A stretch of DNA of 64,000 bases from Xylona heveae TC161 (Eukaryota; Ascomycota; Xylonomycetes; Xylonales; Xylonaceae). Each line of letters opens with the position of its first letter. Position 1 is the first letter of the stretch. The DNA is taken from positions 189,983 through 253,982 of the forward strand of contig NW_017264204.1 of assembly GCF_001619985.1 (NCBI RefSeq). The letters are read 5' to 3'. The notes beneath the pieces were generated by a model. The model worked only from the letters and a program-made list of their open reading frames with translations, had not been told where the DNA came from and searched no databases. A program made the translations under genes and the position numbers. This document shows, one piece after another, positions 24,267 through 33,470 of the stretch.

Positions 24267-26274
24267 CTACACCCACTCGCTCCAGCGCAATCCGTCTCTG
24301 TACATCAGCGCCTGCTTGGGACCCTCAGCATCGAGTATGTATCCCGGTTCGCATCGTGAGAATTCCACTTTAGCTTGCTCCTCTACATAAAATTGGTCAA
24401 ATACCGAATCCAATGCATCCCACAAAGTGTTCACGTTGCCTGCAGGGTGCAGAACCCTCCACGGATGTATGCATTCATCGCGTTTGCATGACTTGAGTAC
24501 TAGAAGAAGGGCATCAAGTCGTGCAGCTACTTTGAGCAGCGGGAAACCTAGCAAGGAACTCGAAGAGCTATCTGAAGCGTGGCCCTCAGAAGGGTCGAGC
24601 AGATTATTCATTTGGTATGGATCATCCTGACAAGTGAGCAAAATGGTAACAACAAGACGGAGTCGTGATCGGCAATTACCTCAAGATTGTAAAGTTCATG
24701 CTCATTGTTGCACCATACCGAGTAATGAATATTGTATCCTCGGCCAATCAAACGGAGAGCCTTGTATGTATTGTTCGCATGCAGCGCTAAAATAACATGA
24801 GCAATTAGTAATGGTATACGCAGTAAAAATTCCCAAGTCCAGCTCACCGAAATCCGGCTTTTTCAGGACATAGTCACCCTCTTCTATCCCGTAGCCCCAA
24901 AATTCCACGTTTACATGCTCGTGCCTCCCAGTTTTTGCTTGATCAATGCTTGCTCTTGTTATCGGGATAGCAACGCCATCAAAATCCTCCTTTGGCTCAA
25001 CGCCAAGAAGCTTAAGAAATGTGGGAGCAAGGTCTGTGTGTGAGGTAACCACATCTGCAACTTCACCTTCAGGTACGCCGGGACCTCTAATAATAAGGGG
25101 TACATTGATGTCTTCCTCGAAACTGCATTCTTTTCCGGGCTGCAATCTATGTTGACCAATATGGTATCCGTTGTCACTCGTGTAAATGATATAGGTGTCC
25201 TGCAGAATATCATACTCTTCGAGGCGCGATATCAATCCATCAATAATTTCATCGACTGCCTGTAAGGCGCGCAGACGAGAGCGATAAAAGTGATCGTTGT
25301 ACGCAACATTTTCCTCATCCTGACGTGGAAGTGATCGGATCCAGCTGACTGAGCTTGCCTGATTTTCACATCAGCTTCTGTGATAATTATACACAAAACA
25401 TTATTCGTTACCTTCTCTGGGTTGAAGTTTTCTGTCCTTGGAATATGCGCATCCTGGAATAGATTTCTATGTCGTTCCGCCGGAATTGGGGCAGTCATTT
25501 GGAATGAATGCTTGCCGCCTTCTTCTGAAACATTGCCCTCTGAGATTTTAGCATTACTGTGAGGTGCAATTGGTGCAATGGTTAGGACAAAAGGGTTGTC
25601 CTCAGAAACAGCATCATCCAGAAAGCCAAACGCTTTCTCGGCCAATATGTCGGTCGAATACTCGCCCTCACGGCTGATGGGTTGCTCTCTGTTTCGTTGC
25701 CAGGTACTATTTAGATACTCATACGTATGTGGATCTAGCAAAAAGTCCGACCCGGTGAAGCCAGCCGGATAAGGGGAGGCATAATTTTCGAGGTTATGGG
25801 AATTAAAGAGTTTCCCGGTATAATACGTGTTATATCCGGCAGCTTGCAGCCAGACAGGTAGATAATCTTCGTTTAATCCTTGACTGACGAATTTTGGATA
25901 TCCACCTGAAGCATGTTTCAGTATTATTCAATTGCGCGATCATGTCGACTGGGCATACCATATGGTGGTGACACATCCGTAACGTTTGTGTTGTGTGCAG
26001 CCTTCCCTGTCCAAAGAGATACACGTGATGGACAACATATAGCAATGGTGCAATAGTGCCGGCGGAAGAAGGTGCCACGGTCAATTAGATGCTTCTGCAA
26101 AAAGGGTTGATAATCTAGAGATTGAAGATGTAGATCTTGATCATCTGTTAGAATAAAGACGATATTTGGTCTTTTGACGTTATCGTGCTTGAGTTGAAGC
26201 GGTCGCTGGTCAGCCAGGGCCAGCGAGAGAAGAGCAGCTCCGGCCCCAAGCAGCGCAAGAGACAAAGTCTTCAT
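24267..26274 (-). CDS. Secreted arylsulfatase (ARS-1-like)
   Basis: This is a sulfatase-family enzyme that releases sulfate from sulfate esters, probably secreted or periplasmic. Five exons on the minus strand (26274-25959, 25905-25412, 25358-24848, 24786-24680, 24626-24267) give 595 residues. A signal peptide is plain (MKTLSLALLGAGAALLSLALA, likely cut before DQ). The metal-binding NIVFILTDDQD is at about 37-47. The formylglycine motif ICCPSRVSLWTG places the modified Cys at residue 80. Further active-site blocks are TGKLFN, APIAPHS and the YTSDNGYHIGQHRL segment. The motif context CCPSRVSLWTGKAAHNTNVTDV is like Neurospora ars-1, which is sulfur-controlled by CYS-3. The ATG at 26274 begins the signal peptide; upstream frame codons are not ATG. 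It lies between an MFS transporter and a MetE-like gene on the same strand. Confidence 0.93.
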
Positions 26275-26591
26275 TTTTGACCGCAAAGTTGAGCTGCGGC
26301 ATGATAAGAAGGGATCTCTGCTCTATTGAAGGTATATTATTCAGATGCATATTAACATGAGTCCAGTTCTTAGGATTTATTTTGCCGATGTCGAATATTG
26401 CGTGCGTCGTAGGGACATTGCGCCATTGGATCCCCGTTAAAGCTTATCGTTGTCTTATAAGAGGCGAGCTTCCGTTCTATCCAGGCAGTTGTTATTTAAG
26501 CACCATTCACCATAACAATGTTCATCACAGAGTTTGAAAACTCGATTTTAGAGAAACCTTAACATTCCCTATCGTCTGAAATTTGTCTATA
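26275..26591. other. Sulfatase promoter / MetE-like 3' flank
   Basis: These 317 bases hold a near-match to the CYS-3/MetR binding palindrome. Otherwise nothing was recognised. Confidence 0.5.
26417..26426. promoter_or_regulatory. CYS-3/MetR-like palindrome, one mismatch
   Basis: Read on the minus strand the site is ATGGCGCAAT, nine of ten positions of the published CYS-3 consensus ATGRYRYCAT. It lies 143 bases upstream of the sulfatase ATG. A single near-match of this length can occur by chance, so confidence is low. Confidence 0.3.
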
Positions 26592-28026
26592 TCACGGCTC
26601 CCCCGGCCAGATCAGATTCGCGACCTCTCTTACTGATTTAAGCTTCTTAATCATGGCTTCTTTGTCGATATCGTTTCCGAGAGCGATACTCGCAAAGCCA
26701 GACTGCGGACTGACGCCCATGCGCCCCAATGCTTTGCTCCTGGTCTCGCTGTTGCCCTCTGCAATAATGTCGGCGGCCTGCCATACACGCTCTTTCATTT
26801 TTTCTGGATCCTCTAACTGTGGGAGTTTAGATGATATCACTCCGAGGATCACGTTTTTGTCTTTGGGAAGTGCGGCGAGTGGCTCAAACCCACCTGCACG
26901 AGGCGTGTCATACTCAAGGTAAAATGTATCAACATTCATGGTTTGGAAGAGCTTTTTGGCAACCCTGTCGTAGCCACCTTCAGAGAAATGACGACCTCCA
27001 ATGAAATTCTAAGGATCATTGGTTAATGAAATGAGTAGCGCATAATTTTGTAGAGCAGGCTCTTACTCCGCGACAGATGTGCACGCCGACATGCATATCC
27101 GCCGGCCGTTTGCTAATGCAGGAGTTATATAATGCAATGTAGACATCAAGAAGCGCTTCCGGTGTCCTGGTATTCTTTTAATCCTTTGCCCAGCCTGCTA
27201 GCATTTTTTCGCAACAAAAGTCTTTTCGAATCAGCAAAGATGGTATAACCCCTGAAAGTGTGATGGTAGTCGTCACGTACAGGCAAGATTCGGATCATCG
27301 AATTGTATGTTTCGAGCCCCATGTTCATACAGAGTTTGCAGCTCATTTTGGTATGCAGATGCAATGTCAGCAAAATACTGGTCATCATTACTGTACACCT
27401 CTTTTGGGTATGCGCGACCTTCTCGATAGCGCATGTGGTACCATTCTGGCGCCGGCAGGGTGATTTTACATTCGTGCAACCTCTTGGCTGATACGATGCT
27501 TCTGAGGTAGTCCCACTCTCTCAAATACGTGCTTCCTACATGCTTGATTTTTCCTGTACACAGAAGAGTCTCGTGGATTTCAGAGTCTGCAAAGGGAGCA
27601 ACATCTGGCATATAGTCGCGAGATATTTCCCACGGAGGATTTTTAACCTGCTCAAAACCTTCAAGACCCGGGAAGAGTGAGCCCCAAACCAAGAAACGCC
27701 TGCAATAATTGTTTTAGTGGAAGCAATCTCCAAAATACAACGTAGGCGTGTTGGCGGAGCGGAGCGGGGCGGAGACGACAGGATTGCGGATGTAAACATA
27801 TTCAATACTTGTACTCTCCATCGCTAATTGCATGGAGTCCGAGCGACAATTGAAGCTCGACAATCTCCTTGACAGCTACATCTTCCAGCCCATACAGCTC
27901 ATCTTGCGACAGTTTCCCTTCCTCAAGGGCTTGTCGTGCCTTGAGCAGGTCGTCGGGGCGAAGTAACGATCCCACGTGTTCCGCACGAAACGGTGACTTT
28001 CGACGCAGATTTGCCTTCAAAGACAT
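26592..28026 (-). pseudogene. MetE-like (cobalamin-independent methionine synthase C-domain) gene with one in-frame stop
   Basis: This is a stand-alone relative of the catalytic C-domain of cobalamin-independent methionine synthase (YxjG/YxjH-like, Meth_synt_2 family). Four exons on the minus strand (28026-27809, 27699-27281, 27221-27067, 27008-26592) total 403 codons and all joins keep phase. Recognisable blocks are RAEHVGSLLRP, YRREG-type REGRAYP, IQFDDPNLA|YFC, HICRG (two zinc ligands), RHFSEGGYDRVA and FYLEYDTPRAGGFEPL. Codon 227 is TAA (27180-27178) in GWAKD*KNTRTPEALLDVY, and homology continues without shift on both sides. In addition SPQSGFAS has Ser (codon 26702-26700) where the family has a zinc-binding Cys. 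Both changes argue against an active enzyme. A sequencing error cannot explain both easily, though it could explain one. Confidence 0.85.
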
Positions 28027-28477
28027 GGTAAGACTTCTAGGAAGGTAATTGATATTGTTTCCTCTTCTATCAATTGATGCATCTCGAAGGGTCTAAGAAT
28101 CCGGTCTTTATATGTTATTTACAATATCCCTCTAATTGTTAGGTCATTATAGTGTCAAGACTCAAGTCAATGACAATTCGGCAGCCATGGTTCGGCAGTG
28201 ACGTCGGGAAGGAGCTATAGCTTTTAGTATTATCTACCTACCAGCCGCTGTGCGGTCCATCTACCCCACACCTCCGCACAGCAATCGGATCGTCAATCAT
28301 CGCTGATTCATTTGCCGTTGGCTCGTCTTCATATTTTCCGCAACTTCCCTTCAAAGTCAATAATGTATTTCATGGTCTCGGGAACTTTACCGTAAACGGA
28401 CTGTGCTGTGATGCGATTCGTGCTATCATGCATTGCAGGCCGCCTTTGTGAACAGAGGCCCTCGAGAACCATTTAGA
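28027..28477. other. Divergent promoter region, MetE-like gene and F-box gene
   Basis: These 451 bases contain nothing recognisable beyond promoter-like sequence. Confidence 0.45.
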
Positions 28478-29743
28478 ATGGCCGACGCATCATCGGCACA
28501 CCTGCAGCACAACGGCAATTCAAGCAGAAAGCTTCGGCTAGAGAATCTGCCCTCTGAAATATGCGATCTCATACTTGCCTGTCTTGACTCTGCCGCCCCT
28601 TCTGAGCAGAGGTTCTGCGACGAGCCCACCTTTGAGCTCGTAAAATCCGACACGCGTCCGTTGAAGACCTTGTCACAAGTTTCCCGAGCCTGGCGATACT
28701 TGACTTTGCCGTGGTTATTCAGGCACGTCACGTACTGCATTACCGCAGATCCTTTCACGGAAGGTCTATATCCAACTGTGGCTTTTCATATCGGCCGAGA
28801 AGCAAGACGCCTCAACTCTTTTCTTGAGAAGCATTCTTTGCATCGCTACGTCTCTTCATTGGTCGTCTATACAACCGAAGACGTTTGCTATGGATATTTG
28901 GATAGGGAAAGTCGGATATTCACTGCAGATGAGAAAGGCGAGGCAAGTTTGGCAGATGCGCTGTGGCCTGTACTTTTGTCTTCCTTGAACCCTGATCGAG
29001 TCGTCATCCTGGCTCCTCCGTTGAGCTTGGGCTCTTTGACAGATGGCGTGCATGTGGATACGAAACATGCTTGGGCATTTGACAGTCCACTTCAGTCTCT
29101 GCAAGTTTCAAAGAAACGGCGACCCTATGGACAGAAAAGCTTGACTCACAATGGCTCAGCGGAAAGGCTCTTTGACGGCCGCCAATGGTCAGAACTTGCG
29201 GTCAACGAGGGCTCCTTTATCAGAGCTTACAGTACATACGAATATTTTCTGAAGGAAAAGCCCTCTACCATTCCGAGTCTGCACTGGCGTGCCCTCTATG
29301 GCAGCAACTTTTTCCGTCAACTGACATCCCTCCATTACAACGCAATTTTTCCATTCTACAATACCCTTGAGCTGTTCCTAAATTTGGCACGAATATGTCC
29401 GAATGTAACGCGATTAAGTATGCAATTAGCGCCTAGCCTGAAGAGCGGTTTGCTCACCAATAAGGAGCGCATTGGCACCTCAGACCTCCGAGATATGTGG
29501 ATGGAGCTCGAGTCGGGCTACCAGTTGATCATCTTCGCCATCAAGGATATGACACGCGAAGGAAATCTGCGCGAGTTCAGGAGCCTAGACTATGTATCGT
29601 GGCCCGACGACCTGAAGGCCGTGTTAGATGAAGGTATCTCAGACGATACTCTAGGCTGGCAGCCCCGCGAACCGGGCTATTGGGCAACCGCTTGGCCATT
29701 CAATGCCGAACTTAGCAACTCTGTGACTACCGGAGAAGGGTGA
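28478..29743 (+). CDS. F-box-like protein of unknown target
   Basis: This is a single-exon frame of 421 residues. Residues about 20-85 read as a fungal F-box: LRLENLPSEICDLILACL, then LKTLSQVSRAWRYLTLPWLFRHVTY. This is the pattern by which such proteins bind Skp1 in SCF ubiquitin ligases. The remainder has no repeats I can identify but resembles the large family of divergent filamentous-fungal F-box proteins (conserved-looking phrases such as LTSLHYNAIFPFYNTLELFLNLA). The first in-frame ATG is at 28478. A GTGAGC donor-like sequence at the very end could allow a slightly different C-terminus. Substrate and role are unknown; the family expands rapidly and is often accessory. Confidence 0.75.
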   Translation: MADASSAHLQHNGNSSRKLRLENLPSEICDLILACLDSAAPSEQRFCDEPTFELVKSDTRPLKTLSQVSRAWRYLTLPWLFRHVTYCITADPFTEGLYPTVAFHIGREARRLNSFLEKHSLHRYVSSLVVYTTEDVCYGYLDRESRIFTADEKGEASLADALWPVLLSSLNPDRVVILAPPLSLGSLTDGVHVDTKHAWAFDSPLQSLQVSKKRRPYGQKSLTHNGSAERLFDGRQWSELAVNEGSFIRAYSTYEYFLKEKPSTIPSLHWRALYGSNFFRQLTSLHYNAIFPFYNTLELFLNLARICPNVTRLSMQLAPSLKSGLLTNKERIGTSDLRDMWMELESGYQLIIFAIKDMTREGNLREFRSLDYVSWPDDLKAVLDEGISDDTLGWQPREPGYWATAWPFNAELSNSVTTGEG

Positions 29744-31090
29744 GCAGCGGAGACATAAGCTACTCAGACTTGATGAACGGAAACACAAACTTCCAGTTCG
29801 AGAATGCCATAAACGGAAGTCGCTGCCCTTTGTTGATGGAAGGCACTATAGATTGATACCACAATCAGCGATTTCGCAAAAATTTCGACTTGACCCAATT
29901 CAATTAGTCTTTTTCGGATCAAGCGTTCAATAGCCGACCTGCTCCTGAATGCTCTGATGGGGCATGTTCGGGAGCTGTGTATGAGTTGCAATACAGAGTC
30001 GGTTTCGTCTTTCTGTTCAGCCTGTTCAATCGTTGGGATAAGAATCACTGTCATACTCCTACGGCTGGCAGTCACACTTTGGACATGAAAGAGGGCTATT
30101 GCCAAGGTGACCCCGTGATGCATGGGGGCAAAAGAATTTCCAGTGCGGGGCAGGCTCGACAGTAATACTCAGAAAGAACTCGCGCCCACCGCGCAGCTGA
30201 TTCATAATAATGGAAGAATTGTACCTAAAGAGCTGCGTTTTTCAACATATAAAGCACTTGAATATTTTGCCCAAGTTTCTTGGGGATACAGTTGTTTACT
30301 CCACCAACAGAAGAAGGGCGGACGAATCTTGAGGATTCTAAGTCAGGCGCTGGCCGGACGGAAATAGAATCATCAGTGCTGGGGTGGACAACTAGCAGAG
30401 CAACAAATTACCGCGTGCCCATTTTACCCTGATATTATTGTCTAAAATAGATTGAATGGCCTAGATATGCAAATGTAATTAGGGGATTAGAGGAATCTCT
30501 CCTGCATTGACACGTGATGGCCGCAAGAGAGTGCGATTCTACCCCAGTCCAGTGGGGAATCCCCCCAGCTTGATGGCAGGTGCGACCCGGTAGCGAGGAC
30601 GCCTATAATTATACGCTTTGAACTCCTAGGACTCATCTCACTCTTAACTATTCCAGTTAAGCTTAGTGAGAAATTTAGGTCTCCCTTCCTCATTGCTAGA
30701 GGCGACAAACCCGACCCCTTGTGCAACCCCCTTCCCGCAATGATAGACCGGTCCCTCTCCACATTATTTACCTCCCCGGTTATCCTCGCAATCTGTTCCT
30801 TCCATAGGCGATCTCAACATCGGCATACGGAGACCTCCGACCATCTTCAGCAAGAGGTACAATTTTTGATAGACCATACACTTCATCAGCGGCGGCGGCA
30901 CGGGTTGTTTGGTCACAAGCTCATCTTCTCGTCTCTTGACAGCTGCGGGGCCAAGATTGTAATTGGGGAAAGCGACGGTAAATTGATGACGTCGTATTTC
31001 TAGCAATACAAAACCCGTAGGTAAGAGCTCCCCAAACAGAGCAGCAGTTTCTTCGTCAAGAAGAGATTTGAGACTGAGTAAGAGTCAATC
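29744..31090. other. Gene-poor stretch upstream of the sugar transporter
   Basis: This is 1.35 kb holding several short open frames on both strands (for example 29764-30123 minus). None carries a recognisable domain. The TATA-type AT-rich block near 30245-30260 and the rest look like promoter or decayed sequence. Confidence 0.4.
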
Positions 31091-32849
31091 ATGGCGACTG
31101 ACAGGCTAAAAAGAGTTACAAGCACAGCAGCGTACCAGACTTTTGGGGAACCCAGCATTTCAGCCGTCTCGAGCGAATCGAGCGTCATGGTCTCTTTGAA
31201 TGCGTCCTGGCGCGACACGACGCCTTATTTACTCTATATACTGCTGGTCTCTTCCATCGGACCTTTGCAATTTGGATATCATTTGGTAATGGAGTCGCGC
31301 ACCTTGTTCTTGTGAACTCTTGACTAATTGTTACCGTGTTGCTAGGCCGAACTCAATGCTCCTCAAGAAGTAATAAATTGCAACCGAAAATCAATCAAAG
31401 GGATTACTACCATATCGAGTTCCAAGCTTCCGCAATGTATTCCAATGAACCCAACCATTTTTGGGCTTGTGTCCTCCATCTTCACATTGGGCGGCTTGGT
31501 TGGTGCCCTCGCGGCTGGTCCCTACTCGAGCAAGTACGGACGTCGACCGACAATGCTTCTCACAACTATCTTTTTCACCATCGGGCCACTCTTTGAAGCC
31601 TTGGCCCCCGACGTGACAATCATGGTAATTGGAAGAATATTGTCAGGGATGGGCGCGGGCGCTTCCGTTGTCGTGGCTCCACTTTACATTTCTGAGACTG
31701 CGCCTCCGAATGAGAAAGGAGTGTTTGGAGCGCTCACGCAGATCATGATTAATGTGGGCATCTTCATTGCTCAACTGCTTGGATACTTCTTGAGCCATGA
31801 TCAAATGTGGCGTCTCATTCTAGCCATCGCTGGTGCCATTGGCCTCTTCCATGCCGCCAACCAACTCCTTGTCCCAGAAAGTCCGAAATGGTCCGCTGAT
31901 AAGGGTCGCACTCGGCAAGCTATGAATGACTTGCAGAGAATCCGGGGCCCAACGGCCGATGTTACTGAGGAGATCAATGCGTGGGGCGTCAAGAGTGTCG
32001 ACGAAGGTAGGGCGGCCAATATCCAGCTTCTCGCCATGTATAACATTACTGACGGTAACTCAAAGCAGACGAGGAAGAAGCTTTGCTAAGCGATCGCCCT
32101 CGAAACAGTGTTGCTTCTGCAAACTCTGAAGCCCACGTTGGTATCATTGGTATCGCAACCGATCCAAACTATCGACCTGCCCTTATTGCTGTGGTCGGCG
32201 TCATGGTTGCCCAGCAGCTATGCGGTACGTTCTAACTCTCGACGGGGAATGGAAGAAGAGAAATGAAGCAATCGGTCTGACCTAGGGGATTATAGGCATC
32301 AACAGTATCGTCATGTACTCAGTTTCGCTACTTTCGCACCTGCTCGAATCCAACGCGGCCTTACTGACGGTGGTCGTATCTGTGGTAAACGTAGTGACAA
32401 CTACAGCTTTTGCGCCGCTGGTTGATCGCCTGGGAAGGAAAACATGCCTTCTCATGTCCATTTGCGGGATGGGTATCTGTTCCGGACTATTGGCTATTTC
32501 AATCATCTACTCGATCCGCATTCTCTCAGCAGTTTCTACGCTTTTGTTCGTGACAAGTTTCGCTGCAGGACTTGGCCCTGTCCCGTTCCTACTTTCCTCT
32601 GAGCTGGTGGGTACCGAAGCTGTGGGCGCGACTCAAAGCTGGGCGCTGGCGGCCAACTGGATCGCCACATTTGTGGTTGCCCAATTCTTCCCTGTTGTCA
32701 ACAATGCACTTGGCAAGGGCCAGGTATATTTTGTGTTCATGGCGCTGGCAGCTGTCTTTTTTGTGTTCGTGTCCTGGCGGGTTCCGGAGACGAAGGGCAA
32801 GAAGAACCCTGACGAAGTCTGGGGCAGAGCGGAGCGTCGTCTTGAATAG
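31091..32849 (+). CDS. MFS sugar-type transporter (YBR241C/VPS73-like)
   Basis: This is a sugar-porter family MFS protein, most like yeast vacuolar YBR241C/Vps73. Four exons (31091-31285, 31346-32006, 32069-32224, 32296-32849) give 521 residues. Signatures: GPLQFGYHLAELNAPQEVI in membrane segment 1, GGLVGALAAGPYSSKYGRRP, GRILSGMGAGASVVVAPLYISETAP, VPESPKW after segment 6, VAQQLCGINSIVMYS in segment 7, LVDRLGRK, and WRVPETKGK at the C-terminal end. The central loop contains an acidic EEEALLSDRPR stretch that may be a sorting signal. All joins are GT-AG and in phase. The substrate is not predictable from sequence. Confidence 0.93.
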
Positions 32850-32971
32850 AGGTGCATAACGTCTCTGACGCCCTATACTTTGTACAGTAATGATTTGACT
32901 GAATGGAACCATTTTCATGTGGGAGTTGGGAGTCTTGTATTAAAACATGTGAAAGAAGCTGCATGTACTGA

Positions 32972-32996
32972 TTTTTTTTTTTTTTTTTTTTTTTTT
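32972..32996. repeat. T25 homopolymer
   Basis: Twenty-five consecutive T lie between the intact sugar transporter and the transporter relic. Confidence 0.95.
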
Positions 32997-33034
32997 CGCT
33001 CGAGTGGAAAGGCTCACATGGGCTGATGATATGT

Positions 33035-33470
33035 CCGATCAATTCAGCGTCCATGGGCCAAAGCCCCGTGATCAGCCAGCGGTGGTCAGATTGGATCATT
33101 GCTAATCTTTGCTGGTCTCATCGTAGCATTGGTTTTCCTCTTCCAACATGAGATGTATGAGCCTCTGTTGCTTAGCTGGAAGGCTTCACAATTCCGCGAA
33201 ATCACAAAAGCCAGTCAATTCAAGGCTGAAGCTGAAGCTGCAGAGCATGCGTCCTTATGGGTACTACCCACTTGGATTGGCCGGTTCACTGTACCTACAC
33301 AGAATCGATCATTATGATCTTTTCCCTCTATCTAATCATCATCTATATTGTGCTGTCCACTTTTTATGAATGGCTATCCGTTCTTTGTCCAGCAAGTTTA
33401 TGGCATTTCTCGTGGATTGACCAATCTCCTGTCGGTGGCACAAGTTGTTCGGGACATGATTGCCCCTGCC
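33035..33470 (+). pseudogene. Decayed fragment of a DHA1-type MFS multidrug transporter
   Basis: Four short stretches in different plus-strand frames together resemble the middle of a drug:H+ antiporter. They are: GQSPVISQRWSDWIIA at about 33060-33103; LIFAGLIVALVFLF and EMYEPLLLSWKASQF at 33102-33260; TESIIMIFSLYLIIIYIVL at 33299-33355; and NGYPFFVQQVYGISRGLTNLL at about 33369-33431. At least three frame changes separate them. The phrases match the membrane-6 end, central loop and membrane segments 7-8 of this family. No N-terminal or C-terminal half is recognisable. It is a different MFS subfamily from the intact transporter next to it, so it is not a tandem duplicate of that gene. Confidence 0.75.

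Noticed and set aside
29764-30123. Minus-strand 119-codon frame downstream of the F-box gene
   Set aside because: No domain and no convincing ATG context or splice partners; probably chance.
32972-33470. T25 next to the MFS relic as a sign of retroposition
   Set aside because: A retroposed copy in plus orientation should carry poly-A at its 3' end; here poly-T lies on the 5' side, so the arrangement does not fit.
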